A stretch of DNA of 64,000 nt from the NCBI GenBank assembly GCA_020024265.1, contig JAHHTW010000006.1:1-64000 (forward strand). The letters are read 5' to 3'. Positions 1 to 7,794 of the stretch are shown piece by piece. Positions within the stretch are counted from its first letter, which is position 1. The number at the start of each line of letters is the position of its first letter. This DNA is from Anaerotignum sp. (lineage in GTDB: Bacteria; Bacillota; Clostridia; Lachnospirales; Anaerotignaceae). A program made the translations under genes and the position numbers. The notes under the pieces are model-generated. The model was not told the origin of the DNA. It saw only the letters and a program-made list of their open reading frames with translations, and made no database searches.

Positions 1-81
1 TATGGGTTGTAAGTTTATTTCTGCTATTTCGTTTTCAAGGATCAGTCTTGTTTTTCTTTCGCTTTTGTAGCGAAAGCTTTT
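1..81 (-). ncRNA. Leader of an rRNA operon leaving the window leftward
   Basis: On the minus strand, 44-31 reads TGATCCTTGAAAAC, the boxA-like motif typical of Gram-positive rRNA leaders and 16S-23S spacers. Just upstream lies a perfect 8-bp hairpin (56-63 with 69-76, 5-base loop). No structural rRNA is in the window. Because three strong promoters precede this segment and no 16S gene lies to the right, I infer a 16S leader rather than a spacer. Confidence 0.6.
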
Positions 82-83
82 TC

Positions 84-112
84 ATTCTACCAAACTTCTT
101 TTTTACTGTCAA
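84..112 (-). promoter_or_regulatory. rRNA-type promoter, proximal
   Basis: Minus-strand TTGACA (112-107), a 17-base spacer and TAGAAT (89-84). It points to the leftward rRNA leader and is the closest of three tandem promoters. Confidence 0.75.
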
Positions 113-191
113 GTACTTTTTTAAGGACTTTTTCAGAATTTTTGTTTGATATTTTGTTGTTTTTCACCACTCTTATGAGCGACGCCTGTAT

Positions 192-220
192 ATTTTACCA
201 TCACCTATTTCGTTTGTCAA
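192..220 (-). promoter_or_regulatory. rRNA-type promoter, middle
   Basis: Minus-strand TTGACA (220-215), a 17-base spacer and TAAAAT (197-192). It shares orientation and strength with its neighbours, as in multi-promoter rrn operons. Confidence 0.75.
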
Positions 221-301
221 GCATTTTTTTCTTTATCAAATTTCATTTCACAATGCTTGATTTTTTGTTTTGATTTGCGTGATGTGCTGTAGTGCTATTT
301 T

Positions 302-329
302 ATTTTACATGAATTTTATCTTTTGTCAA
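302..329 (-). promoter_or_regulatory. rRNA-type promoter, distal
   Basis: Minus-strand TTGACA (329-324), a 16-base spacer and TAAAAT (307-302). It lies just downstream of the SASP terminator, so the rRNA unit starts independently. Confidence 0.7.
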
Positions 330-360
330 CACTTTTTTTACATTTTTTTTATTCTTTTCC

Positions 361-409
361 AAAAAAAAAGGAAAATAGGGGTATTTTCCGCATAAAAACA
401 CCCCTATTT
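361..409 (-). terminator. Intrinsic terminator of the SASP-like gene
   Basis: A 10-bp stem (400-409 with 373-382) is followed on the minus strand by a run of nine T (369-361). Confidence 0.85.
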
Positions 410-422
410 CTGCTACAATCCG

Positions 423-578
423 TTATTTCGTCTTATTGGCTCTACCCTGTTTGCCAGCCTGTCCGCTCTTGCGCTCAGTATGTGTATCTTCCAGACTGTA
501 TTCCTGAGCAAATTCTGTTCTGTTCAGACCTTGTTCCACTCTTGTTTCATTCTGTTTTTTCATATTTTTCTGATCCAT
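423..578 (-). CDS. Gamma-like small acid-soluble spore protein
   Basis: A 51-residue, hydrophilic, Lys/Gln/Glu-rich protein. ATG 578 was chosen because GGAGGG lies 8 bases upstream; an in-frame ATG at 623 has no ribosome binding site. Residues near 20-25 read TEFAQE, closely matching the germination protease (GPR) recognition motif TEFASE of gamma-type SASPs (family knowledge). Low complexity and the absence of hydrophobic segments fit a spore-core amino-acid reserve protein. A good sigma-G/F type promoter lies upstream (734-762) and an intrinsic terminator follows, so the gene appears monocistronic. The family call rests on one short motif, composition and promoter; another spore-core protein cleaved by GPR is possible. 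Confidence 0.6.
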   Translation of the reverse strand: MDQKNMKKQNETRVEQGLNRTEFAQEYSLEDTHTERKSGQAGKQGRANKTK

Positions 579-733
579 ATTGAAAACCCTCCGTTTTCTT
601 TTTCCATTTTGCATCCGAACCACACAACTTTTCCATAACTGTATATATCTTTGTTTTCCACCAAAAGCACAGCAATCTGATTATTCATGATACATCCGTT
701 ATGGAACCATCGTGTTTTTTCTTCTGCATCCTG

Positions 734-762
734 TAGTATGGACAGAGATTTTCTTTTTATAC
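734..762 (-). promoter_or_regulatory. Sigma-G/F type promoter for the SASP-like gene
   Basis: Minus strand GTATA (762-758), a 17-base spacer and CATACTA (740-734). Both boxes match the forespore consensus (GHATR and CATNHTA). It lies inside the intergenic gap after the EcsC gene and leaves a leader of about 150 bases. Confidence 0.6.
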
Positions 763-767
763 TGTTT

Positions 768-1547
768 TTATGTACGAAGCTTGTTCAGCAGATATCTTTT
801 TTTATACTTCATTGCTGCATACCGCATGACTTTACGGTAAATCATAGGGTTCACCACGCCGCCTGCCATACCAAGCACAGGAATTCCTTGGACAAACTTT
901 GCTGTCAGCATCATCGTTGCCATACTGTTTGCTGCCGCTTTCTTTTCCTCATCAAATGCATATGTATTTTCTTTTGTTTGCATCCAAGCTTCCACTGCCG
1001 CATCTGCCTTTTGTTTTTCCTGCTCCGATGCAAGTGCTGCAACAATCAGACGCAATAGAAACACCCTTTCCGGCTCTGTCTGATATTCAAAGCCATAGCT
1101 GATGGCTGTTTCATACAATCCCTTCATCAGCATACCAATAAAAATCGGAATGTCCGGCAAACCCACACCGACTGCTCCCAATCCAATTCCCTCTGCTGTT
1201 GTAATACACAAGTTTTTCCATTTGTCTTTTTTTGCCAACGCATCTACTTGCTTGAGTGTTTTTTTGTTTGGACGCTTCTCCATACGAAAATCATTGACCT
1301 GAAATTCCAGTTCCAAATCTTCTTTGGAAAATGTTTTTTCCACAATGCCATTGCCTTTTTCAAATACCAAAGAGAATGCTTTGTAAAACGCAAACTCCAG
1401 CTGTCGATGCAGCCCATCCGGTATTTTATCTTCAATCTTTCCAAAAATCCCCTGTTTTTGTATAGACTTTTTTTGTGTTGACTGAAAATACTTTTCTTCC
1501 TTTCGGATCAGCTTGTCCAGTTCCTTTTGTACTGCCGAATTCATCAT
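768..1547 (-). CDS. EcsC family protein
   Basis: A 259-residue protein resembling the EcsC family: a charged N-terminal region, a central Gly-rich hydrophobic stretch around residues 120-150 (GIGLGAVGVGLPDIP), a long helical middle and a second hydrophobic Gly-rich segment near 225-245 (GIPVLGMAGGVVNP) before a basic C terminus. AAGGAG at 1558-1553 places the start at ATG 1547 or ATG 1544; a GTG at 1553 overlaps the ribosome binding site and is unlikely. EcsC was named from its association with an ABC exporter in Bacillus, but its biochemical role is unknown and no Ecs transporter genes are here. It lies downstream of the terminator ending the nfeD-floA unit. Confidence 0.7.
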   Translation of the reverse strand: MMNSAVQKELDKLIRKEEKYFQSTQKKSIQKQGIFGKIEDKIPDGLHRQLEFAFYKAFSLVFEKGNGIVEKTFSKEDLELEFQVNDFRMEKRPNKKTLKQVDALAKKDKWKNLCITTAEGIGLGAVGVGLPDIPIFIGMLMKGLYETAISYGFEYQTEPERVFLLRLIVAALASEQEKQKADAAVEAWMQTKENTYAFDEEKKAAANSMATMMLTAKFVQGIPVLGMAGGVVNPMIYRKVMRYAAMKYKKRYLLNKLRT

Positions 1548-1566
1548 GCACACTCCTTATTGAGGA

Positions 1567-1600
1567 AAAAGCGTTTTTGAAACGATTCAAAAACGCTTTT
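1567..1600 (-). terminator. Intrinsic terminator after floA
   Basis: A perfect 15-bp inverted repeat (1567-1581 with 1586-1600) with a 4-base loop. The arms carry T runs on both strands; the position just after the floA stop fits minus-strand termination. Confidence 0.8.
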
Positions 1601-1607
1601 TTCTGAT

Positions 1608-2618
1608 TTATTTTTCTTCCTTTGGTTCCTCTTTTTTCAATATACCATTGAAATTCGCTGTACTAAAATTCTTCTTCATATCAGTATCTGCCTGCACATT
1701 TTGCAAACGATAATAGTCCATAACACCCAAATTGCCATTACGCAAAGCATCTGCCAATGCCATAGGCACTTCTGCCTCTGCTTCTACAACCTTTGCTTTC
1801 ATGCGTTCTACTTCTGCCTTCATTTCCTGTTCCATAGCAATTGCAGTTGCACGGCGTTCTTCTGCTTTTGCCTGTGCAATCTGTTTGTCTGCCTCTGCTT
1901 GTTGAATCTGCAAATGCGCACCAATGTTTCTGCCAATATCTACATCTGCAATATCAATAGACAAAATTTCAAACGCTGTACCGCTATCCAATCCCTTTGA
2001 CAATACCGTACGGGAAATAGAATCCGGATTTTCCAGTACACCCTTATGACTGCTGGAAGAGCCTACCGTTGTAACGATACCTTCCCCAACTCTGGCAATG
2101 ATGGTTTCTTCCCCTGCACCACCGACCAATCTTCCCAAATTTGCTCTTACGGTTACCTTTGCAATGACCTTGACTTCAATACCATCAATCGCTACTGCTG
2201 AAATCCATGGTGTTTCAATAATTTTCGGTGTCACGCTCATGCGCACCGCTTCAAAAACATTGCGTCCTGCCAAATCAATGGCTGCCGCACGTTCAAAAGA
2301 AAGATCCAAATTTGCTCTGTGTGCTGCAATCAGTGCATCTACCACATTATCCACATGCCCACCAGAAAGCAGATGGCTTTCCAGCTGATTTGCATTGACA
2401 TCCATACCGGCTTTCTGTGCCTTAATCAACGGACGGATGATATGATCTGGGCGTACACGACGCAACCGCATACCAACCAACGAAAAAATATTTACCTTCA
2501 CCCCTGCGGAAATTGCAGATACCCACAAGCCCAAAGGCACAAAACCCAAAAAGATGATCAGAATCACCACCAATATCAGTATGGGGATCAAAAAACCGAA
2601 CCATTCCAAGCCAATCAT
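1608..2618 (-). CDS. floA: Flotillin-like protein FloA
   Basis: A 336-residue protein matching bacterial flotillin FloA (YqfA). A hydrophobic hairpin-like membrane segment spans residues 7-45, followed by the SPFH/PHB-like region (about 50-210) and an Ala/Glu-rich coiled region near 235-300 (AEADKQIAQAKAEERRA and following) typical of flotillin oligomerisation. AAAGGAGG precedes the ATG by about 8 bases. FloA organises functional membrane microdomains and recruits proteins to them (established in Bacillus). It is the second gene of an nfeD-floA unit, the usual pairing, transcribed from the promoter at 3180-3208 and ended by the hairpin at 1567-1600. Length is normal for the family. Confidence 0.93.
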   Translation of the reverse strand: MIGLEWFGFLIPILILVVILIIFLGFVPLGLWVSAISAGVKVNIFSLVGMRLRRVRPDHIIRPLIKAQKAGMDVNANQLESHLLSGGHVDNVVDALIAAHRANLDLSFERAAAIDLAGRNVFEAVRMSVTPKIIETPWISAVAIDGIEVKVIAKVTVRANLGRLVGGAGEETIIARVGEGIVTTVGSSSSHKGVLENPDSISRTVLSKGLDSGTAFEILSIDIADVDIGRNIGAHLQIQQAEADKQIAQAKAEERRATAIAMEQEMKAEVERMKAKVVEAEAEVPMALADALRNGNLGVMDYYRLQNVQADTDMKKNFSTANFNGILKKEEPKEEK

Positions 2619-2665
2619 ATCAAATTACCTCCTTTAATTCTTTCTTTTTTTGGACATATCATCTC

Positions 2666-3130
2666 TTACTGCTCACATTTTTCTACCATAACTATTTTTC
2701 CTCGGATTGCAATCACCCGCACCAATGTATCCTTATCGATAAAATCCCCATTGGAGCATACATCCATTCGTTTCCCTTGAAAATCAGCTACGCCATAGGG
2801 ACGAAGTATGGTTTTTGCAGTTCCGATTTGGTTGAGCAAGCCTTCAAATGTACTTTCATCGAAATCCTTGGTATCCTGCCGATCTCGTAACACTACTTTT
2901 TCGTACAGCCCGCTTTTTTTTCCAAATACCAGCATACATGCAAATACCAGTACCATCAGCAGCAGCGCAATCAAAAATATGCCCAATCCATAAAATTTGC
3001 CTACGAAAAACAGCACACCCAGCAAACAGATACTCCCCAATATCCCAAATATGCCAAAGCCCGGCATCAGCATTTCTGCAAACACCAATATCAAACCTAT
3101 GGCACCCAACAGTATCAACCATATTGCCAT
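2666..3130 (-). CDS. NfeD family membrane protein
   Basis: A 154-residue short-form NfeD protein without a protease domain. Three closely packed hydrophobic segments occupy roughly residues 2-70 (the first contains AEMLMPGFGIFG, a typical NfeD motif), followed by a soluble C-terminal region (about 80-154) expected to form the OB-fold; GVADFQGKRMDV fits that domain. AAAGGAGAG precedes ATG 3130. It is the first gene of the pair with floA, matching yqeZ/yqfB-yqfA style operons in which NfeD and flotillin act together at the membrane. Its exact function is unknown. Confidence 0.85.
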   Translation of the reverse strand: MAIWLILLGAIGLILVFAEMLMPGFGIFGILGSICLLGVLFFVGKFYGLGIFLIALLLMVLVFACMLVFGKKSGLYEKVVLRDRQDTKDFDESTFEGLLNQIGTAKTILRPYGVADFQGKRMDVCSNGDFIDKDTLVRVIAIRGKIVMVEKCEQ

Positions 3131-3179
3131 ATTCCTCTCTCCTTTGTATTTCTATACGAATTGACATGGATTTTTTTAT

Positions 3180-3208
3180 ATTATATCATATACAAATACG
3201 TTTGTACA
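3180..3208 (-). promoter_or_regulatory. Promoter of the nfeD-floA unit
   Basis: Minus-strand TGTACA (3208-3203), a 17-base spacer and a consensus TATAAT (3185-3180), about 50 bases upstream of the nfeD start. Confidence 0.6.
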
Positions 3209-3391
3209 TCATACACAAAGATCCTTAAAAAATATTTAAAACAGTTTGTCAAAACATTTCCCGACAGCCAGCATCGCCTTCCTTTTTTTCCATATCAAAA
3301 AAACATTGCTCCTGCCAACAGCTGCCTTTTCTATTTGCCCCATCTCTCCAAGACCTTGCCCAAGTTATGGTTTTGTATGTATAAAAATTTG

Positions 3392-3431
3392 CGAACACAG
3401 GTTTGATTTTGTTCGATAAATATGGTATACT
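3392..3431 (+). promoter_or_regulatory. lexA promoter with overlapping SOS box
   Basis: TTGATT (3403-3408), a 17-base spacer and TATACT (3426-3431). CGAACACAGGTTTG (3392-3405) is a near-match to the Gram-positive LexA operator CGAACNNNNGTTYG and overlaps the -35, as expected for autoregulation. The rest of the 3131-3559 gap shows only the opposing nfeD promoter. Confidence 0.7.
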
Positions 3432-3559
3432 AATGTATATTCTCGAACAGCAATGGACAATACCAATCATGATATATGTAACCATTCCCATCCATCTGTA
3501 TGGATACGGAATTGCTTTACCATCATATCGAAAAGAGATATTTTTAAGGAAGTGATCAA

Positions 3560-4171
3560 ATGATGAATGATTTATCCGCAAAGCAGCAGCAAATATTAGA
3601 TTTTGTCAAAACCGAAGTGCGTGAAAAGGGATATCCCCCTTCTGTGCGTGAAATTTGTACAGCTGTTGGGCTAAAGTCCACCTCTACGGTACATGGGCAT
3701 CTTGCACGCTTGGAAAAAAAAGGACTGATCCGCAGAGATCCAACCAAACCACGTGCCATTGAAATATTAACCGGTGATGCAGAATATCCCAGCAGAGAAA
3801 CTGTACGTGTTCCCATTATAGGCAATATTACAGCAGGAACTCCCATTTTGGCAGTGGAAAATGTAGAGGATACCTTTCCAATCCCTGTCGATTATGTGCA
3901 TAATGACAGCGTATTTATGCTCAAGGTACGTGGAGAAAGTATGATCGAAGCTGGCATTTATGATAAGGATTTGATTTTGGTTCGTCAGCAAAGCAATGCA
4001 GAAAACGGCGATATTGTTGTGGCATTGATCGAAGACTATGCTACCGTAAAGACATTTTATCGTGAAAAAGATTTCATACGTTTGCAGCCGCAAAATCCGG
4101 CTATGAACCCTATTTTGGTACGGGATGTCACGATCCTTGGTAAGGTCATCGGTTTATTCAGAAAATTTTAA
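3560..4171 (+). CDS. lexA: LexA repressor (SOS regulator)
   Basis: A 203-residue LexA. The N-terminal winged helix-turn-helix covers about 1-70 (PPSVREICTAVGLKSTSTVH contains the recognition helix). The autocleavage site is Ala92-Gly93 and the S24 peptidase dyad is Ser127 (in GESM) and Lys164 (in TVKTF). RecA-stimulated self-cleavage derepresses SOS genes. AAGGAAGTG precedes two adjacent ATGs; the first is used here. A LexA-type box overlaps its own promoter. The nadE start lies 11 bases downstream with its own ribosome binding site, implying co-transcription. Confidence 0.97.
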   Translation: MMNDLSAKQQQILDFVKTEVREKGYPPSVREICTAVGLKSTSTVHGHLARLEKKGLIRRDPTKPRAIEILTGDAEYPSRETVRVPIIGNITAGTPILAVENVEDTFPIPVDYVHNDSVFMLKVRGESMIEAGIYDKDLILVRQQSNAENGDIVVALIEDYATVKTFYREKDFIRLQPQNPAMNPILVRDVTILGKVIGLFRKF

Positions 4172-4182
4172 GGAGTGAAATT

Positions 4183-6120
4183 ATGTACGGTTTTGTAAAA
4201 GCAGGCACGGCAATTCCCCGTCTGCATTTGGCTGATTGTATTGCCAATAAAGAAGAAATACTTTCTATCATCGCACAAGCAAAGCAAAATGGCGTGCAGG
4301 TGCTGACATTTCCAGAGCTGTCCCTGACAGGCTATACCTGTGCGGATTTGTTTTTCCAACGCTCTCTTTTACATGCAGCCGAACAGGCATTGTATGAAAT
4401 TGCAAAGGAAACAAAGGAACTCCCTATGCTGCTTGTCATTGGTGTACCTGTTGCCGTGGACAACCAACTGTTCAACTGTGCAGCAGTACTGTACCAAGGT
4501 GCCATATTGGGTCTGGTTCCCAAGACGTTTATTCCAAACTATGGTGAATTCTACGAAAAACGCTGGTTCTGTTCTGCAAACGACCTTGTACGAGAAGAAA
4601 TTTCCTATGCAGGTCAGACAGTACCCATTGGTGCAGACCTTTTATTCTGTGCAGAGGATTTCCCTGATTTGAAAATCGGTATCGAAATCTGCGAGGATTT
4701 ATGGGTGCCAATCCCTCCCAGCTCCTATCAGAGCATGTATGGTGCAACATTGATTTTGAACCCCTCTGCAAGCAATGATTTGGTTGGAAAGCCAGAATAT
4801 CGTCATCAGCTTGTGGCACAACAGTCCTCTCGCACACTCTCTGCCTATGTGTATACATCCGCAGGAATTGGTGAATCCACACAGGATGCTGTATTCAGTG
4901 GGCATGGTATGATTTATGAAGACGGTACCCTGCTTGCAGAAACCAAAACATTTGCAAAAGACAATCAGCTGGTCTATGCGGATATCGACTTAGAGGTACT
5001 CGTTCATCTACGTCGTAGCCGTGATACCTTTATGGAACAACTTACAAAACCGGAAGCGCAACGCTTCTATCGTGAAGTAAAATTTCATATGTCACCTGCA
5101 CCCATCACAAAGCTCGACCGCCCGGTATCCGCTTCTCCTTTTATACCTGATGCGTCTTTACTGGATGCTAGATGCCAAAATATTTTTCAGATACAGGTGG
5201 TTGGTCTGGCACGTCGTATGGAGCATGCACATGCTCAAACATTGGTCATTGGTATTTCCGGCGGACTGGATTCCACACTTGCTTTGCTGGTTGCAGTCAA
5301 AGCATGCGACTATCTTGGTCTTTCCCGCAAACAGGTACTGGGCATTACCATGCCCGGCTTCGGTACCACAGACCGCACCTATCACAATGCACTGGAATTG
5401 ATGCACTCTTTGGGTATCGAAATTCGTGAAATCTCCATCAAGGATGCAGCATTGCAGCATTTTCAGGATATTGGTCATGATCCTGCCACACATGATGTCA
5501 CATATGAAAATACACAGGCGAGAGAGCGTACACAGATTTTGATGGATTTGGCAAACAAAACCAATGGTTTGGTTGTGGGTACAGGCGATCTTTCCGAGCT
5601 TGCGCTTGGGTGGGCAACCTATAACGGAGATCATATGTCTATGTATGGTGTCAATGGCGGTGTTCCCAAAACATTGGTACGCGTATTGGTCAACTGGGTG
5701 GCACATTCTACACAAGTCGATCAAACTGCTTCTGCGATATTGCTGGATGTACTGGATACTCCCATTAGCCCTGAGTTACTCCCTCCGGATGAAAGCGGAA
5801 ACATCAATCAGAAAACAGAAGATCTCGTAGGTCCTTATGAACTGCATGACTTTTTCTTGTTCTATATTCTGCGTTTCGGCTTCCGTCCCGCAAAGGTTCT
5901 TTTCCTTGCCGAAATCGCCTTTGCAGGCGTGTATGACAGAGAAACACTGTGCAAATGGCTCAAAAATTTCTACCGCCGTTTCTTTGTGCAGCAGTTCAAA
6001 CGTTCCTGTCTGCCGGATGGTCCAAAGATTGGTGCTGTTTGTTTGTCGCCCCGCAGCGATTGGCGTATGCCAACAGATGCGTACAGTCGTATTTGGATGG
6101 ATGAAGTAGAAAAATTGTAA
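4183..6120 (+). CDS. nadE: Glutamine-dependent NAD+ synthetase
   Basis: A 645-residue two-domain enzyme that amidates deamido-NAD+ using ATP and glutamine-derived ammonia, the last step of NAD synthesis. The N-terminal nitrilase-type glutaminase (about 1-290) carries the Glu45-Lys114-Cys170 triad. The C-terminal synthetase domain has the PP-loop SGGLDST at 359-365 and later GTGDLSELALGWATYNGDHM. Length fits the long glutamine-dependent form. AAGGAG lies ahead of ATG 4183. The 11-base gap to lexA suggests one transcript and therefore possible SOS-linked expression, an inference. A hairpin terminator follows at 6137-6179. Confidence 0.97.
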   Translation: MYGFVKAGTAIPRLHLADCIANKEEILSIIAQAKQNGVQVLTFPELSLTGYTCADLFFQRSLLHAAEQALYEIAKETKELPMLLVIGVPVAVDNQLFNCAAVLYQGAILGLVPKTFIPNYGEFYEKRWFCSANDLVREEISYAGQTVPIGADLLFCAEDFPDLKIGIEICEDLWVPIPPSSYQSMYGATLILNPSASNDLVGKPEYRHQLVAQQSSRTLSAYVYTSAGIGESTQDAVFSGHGMIYEDGTLLAETKTFAKDNQLVYADIDLEVLVHLRRSRDTFMEQLTKPEAQRFYREVKFHMSPAPITKLDRPVSASPFIPDASLLDARCQNIFQIQVVGLARRMEHAHAQTLVIGISGGLDSTLALLVAVKACDYLGLSRKQVLGITMPGFGTTDRTYHNALELMHSLGIEIREISIKDAALQHFQDIGHDPATHDVTYENTQARERTQILMDLANKTNGLVVGTGDLSELALGWATYNGDHMSMYGVNGGVPKTLVRVLVNWVAHSTQVDQTASAILLDVLDTPISPELLPPDESGNINQKTEDLVGPYELHDFFLFYILRFGFRPAKVLFLAEIAFAGVYDRETLCKWLKNFYRRFFVQQFKRSCLPDGPKIGAVCLSPRSDWRMPTDAYSRIWMDEVEKL

Positions 6121-6136
6121 ACAACTTATTTTTAGA

Positions 6137-6185
6137 GAAAACAACAGATCGCATGTAATGCATTTTATCTGTTGTTTTCCTATAT
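6137..6185 (+). terminator. Intrinsic terminator after nadE
   Basis: A 13-bp stem (6137-6149 with 6167-6179) followed by an AT-rich tail containing TATATTTTA. Confidence 0.75.
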
Positions 6186-6311
6186 TTTATGCTGCAAAAA
6201 AACAGACAGGGGCTTTCAGTATATGATTGGCACCACTGCACATTCCGCTCATCTTTTTAGGATACTGGAGCATTTTTGAATTATCATCGTATAAACGAAA
6301 GGAGAACCTCT

Positions 6312-7769
6312 ATGGGAGTATTGGATGCATTGGGTACAGATCGTGTCTTTTATTATTTTGAAGAAATTACAAAAATTCCACATGGCAGCGGAAACGAAAA
6401 AGCTCTGGGAGAATATATCTTGCGTTTTGCCAAAGAAAAGGGATTGTATGCCCGCACAGATGAAGCAGGCAATGTCGTTGTCAAAAAACCTGCAAGCACC
6501 GGATATGAACAAGCGCCTGCGGTCATCATACAGGGACATCTGGATATGGTTTGCGAAAAGCTTGGAGCGATCCGGCATGATTTTACAAAAGATCCGATTT
6601 CTCTTGTGATTGACGGAGATTTCATTCGTGCTGAGGGAACCACATTGGGTGCAGATGATGGCATTGCTGTTGCCTATGCATTGGCACTTTTGGATTTGGA
6701 TACATTGGAACACCCCGCTTTGGAAATTGTATTGACAACAGCGGAAGAAACCGGTATGGACGGCGCACACGCTTTAGATGTCAACGATTTGGAAGGTCAA
6801 TATTTCATCAATATGGATTCCGAAGAAGAAGGCAAGTTTCTCATCAGCTGCTGTGGCGGTAGACGGATGCATATTTCCCTTCCTGCCAAACATCGGCCAA
6901 AACCGGAAAACGAAACCCCTTATCTGTTGCAAATCACGGGACTTTTGGGCGGACATTCCGGCAGTGATATCCATTTGGGGCGTGCCAATGCAAACAAACT
7001 CATGGGAAGATTGTTGTATGCATTGACAGAAGCACATATTCCGTATTGCCTTGCCAGTGTCAATGGCGGTACTATGGACAATGCCATTTGCAGAGAAACC
7101 AGTGCTGTATTGACTTTGGATGCAAAAATAGCCGTACAGGCAGAAAATATCATCAAAGATATGGAAAGGCTCTTGAAAGATGAATATCGCCATACAGATG
7201 TGGATATGATACTATCATTGGAAAAACATTCCGATGCCGTAGATATGGTTTTGACAGAAGAAACCAAAAAAAATACGATTTCCATTTTGATGCTCATTCC
7301 TTTTGGTGTAGAAAGCATGAGTTTGGACATCCCCGATTTGGTAGAAAGCTCCAGCAACATCGGCGTGGTACGCACCGATGCAGACTGCATCCATTTTGAT
7401 AATGCAGTACGCAGCTCTGTAGCCAGTCGCAAGGAAGCACTTTGTCAAAAAATATCCGTCATCGCCTCTTTGTGTGGCGCTACTGTCGAAGGTCTGAATG
7501 ATTATCCCGGATGGATCAACCGTGAAGATGCAAAGCTGACACCTGTTTTGCAGGCTGCCTATGCTGAAATCACAGGGAAAGCATCCTCTCTGACTGCCAT
7601 ACATGCCGGCGTAGAATGTGGATTATTTGCAGAAAAGATGCCTTGGCTGGATATGGTATCTATGGGGCCAGATATGTACGATGTGCATACACCGCAGGAA
7701 CGCCTGTCCATTTCCTCTACCATTCGTGTATGGGAATTTTTGAAAGAAGCACTGCGTAGAATGAAATAA
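6312..7769 (+). CDS. pepD: Aminoacyl-histidine dipeptidase (PepD, M20C)
   Basis: A 485-residue M20 family metallopeptidase of the PepD/carnosinase group. Dinuclear zinc motifs are visible: GHLDMV near residue 75, GADDGIAVAYA near 112 and the acidic TTAEETGMDGA near 145; a bacterial lid/dimerisation domain follows (GGHSGSDIHLGRANA near 215). The start is ATG 6312 because AAAGGAG lies 8 bases upstream; the upstream in-frame ATG at 6276 lacks a ribosome binding site. It releases amino acids from Xaa-His and other dipeptides in the cytoplasm. It is followed after 25 bases by the permease gene and is probably co-transcribed with it. Confidence 0.93.
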   Translation: MGVLDALGTDRVFYYFEEITKIPHGSGNEKALGEYILRFAKEKGLYARTDEAGNVVVKKPASTGYEQAPAVIIQGHLDMVCEKLGAIRHDFTKDPISLVIDGDFIRAEGTTLGADDGIAVAYALALLDLDTLEHPALEIVLTTAEETGMDGAHALDVNDLEGQYFINMDSEEEGKFLISCCGGRRMHISLPAKHRPKPENETPYLLQITGLLGGHSGSDIHLGRANANKLMGRLLYALTEAHIPYCLASVNGGTMDNAICRETSAVLTLDAKIAVQAENIIKDMERLLKDEYRHTDVDMILSLEKHSDAVDMVLTEETKKNTISILMLIPFGVESMSLDIPDLVESSSNIGVVRTDADCIHFDNAVRSSVASRKEALCQKISVIASLCGATVEGLNDYPGWINREDAKLTPVLQAAYAEITGKASSLTAIHAGVECGLFAEKMPWLDMVSMGPDMYDVHTPQERLSISSTIRVWEFLKEALRRMK

Positions 7770-7794
7770 TCTTTTTGTGAGAGGAAGTGTGCCT

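Noticed and set aside
3161..3189. A plus-strand TTGACA near TATATT ahead of lexA
   Set aside because: The spacing to any good -10 is wrong (10 or 15 bases); the promoter at 3403-3431 is much better.
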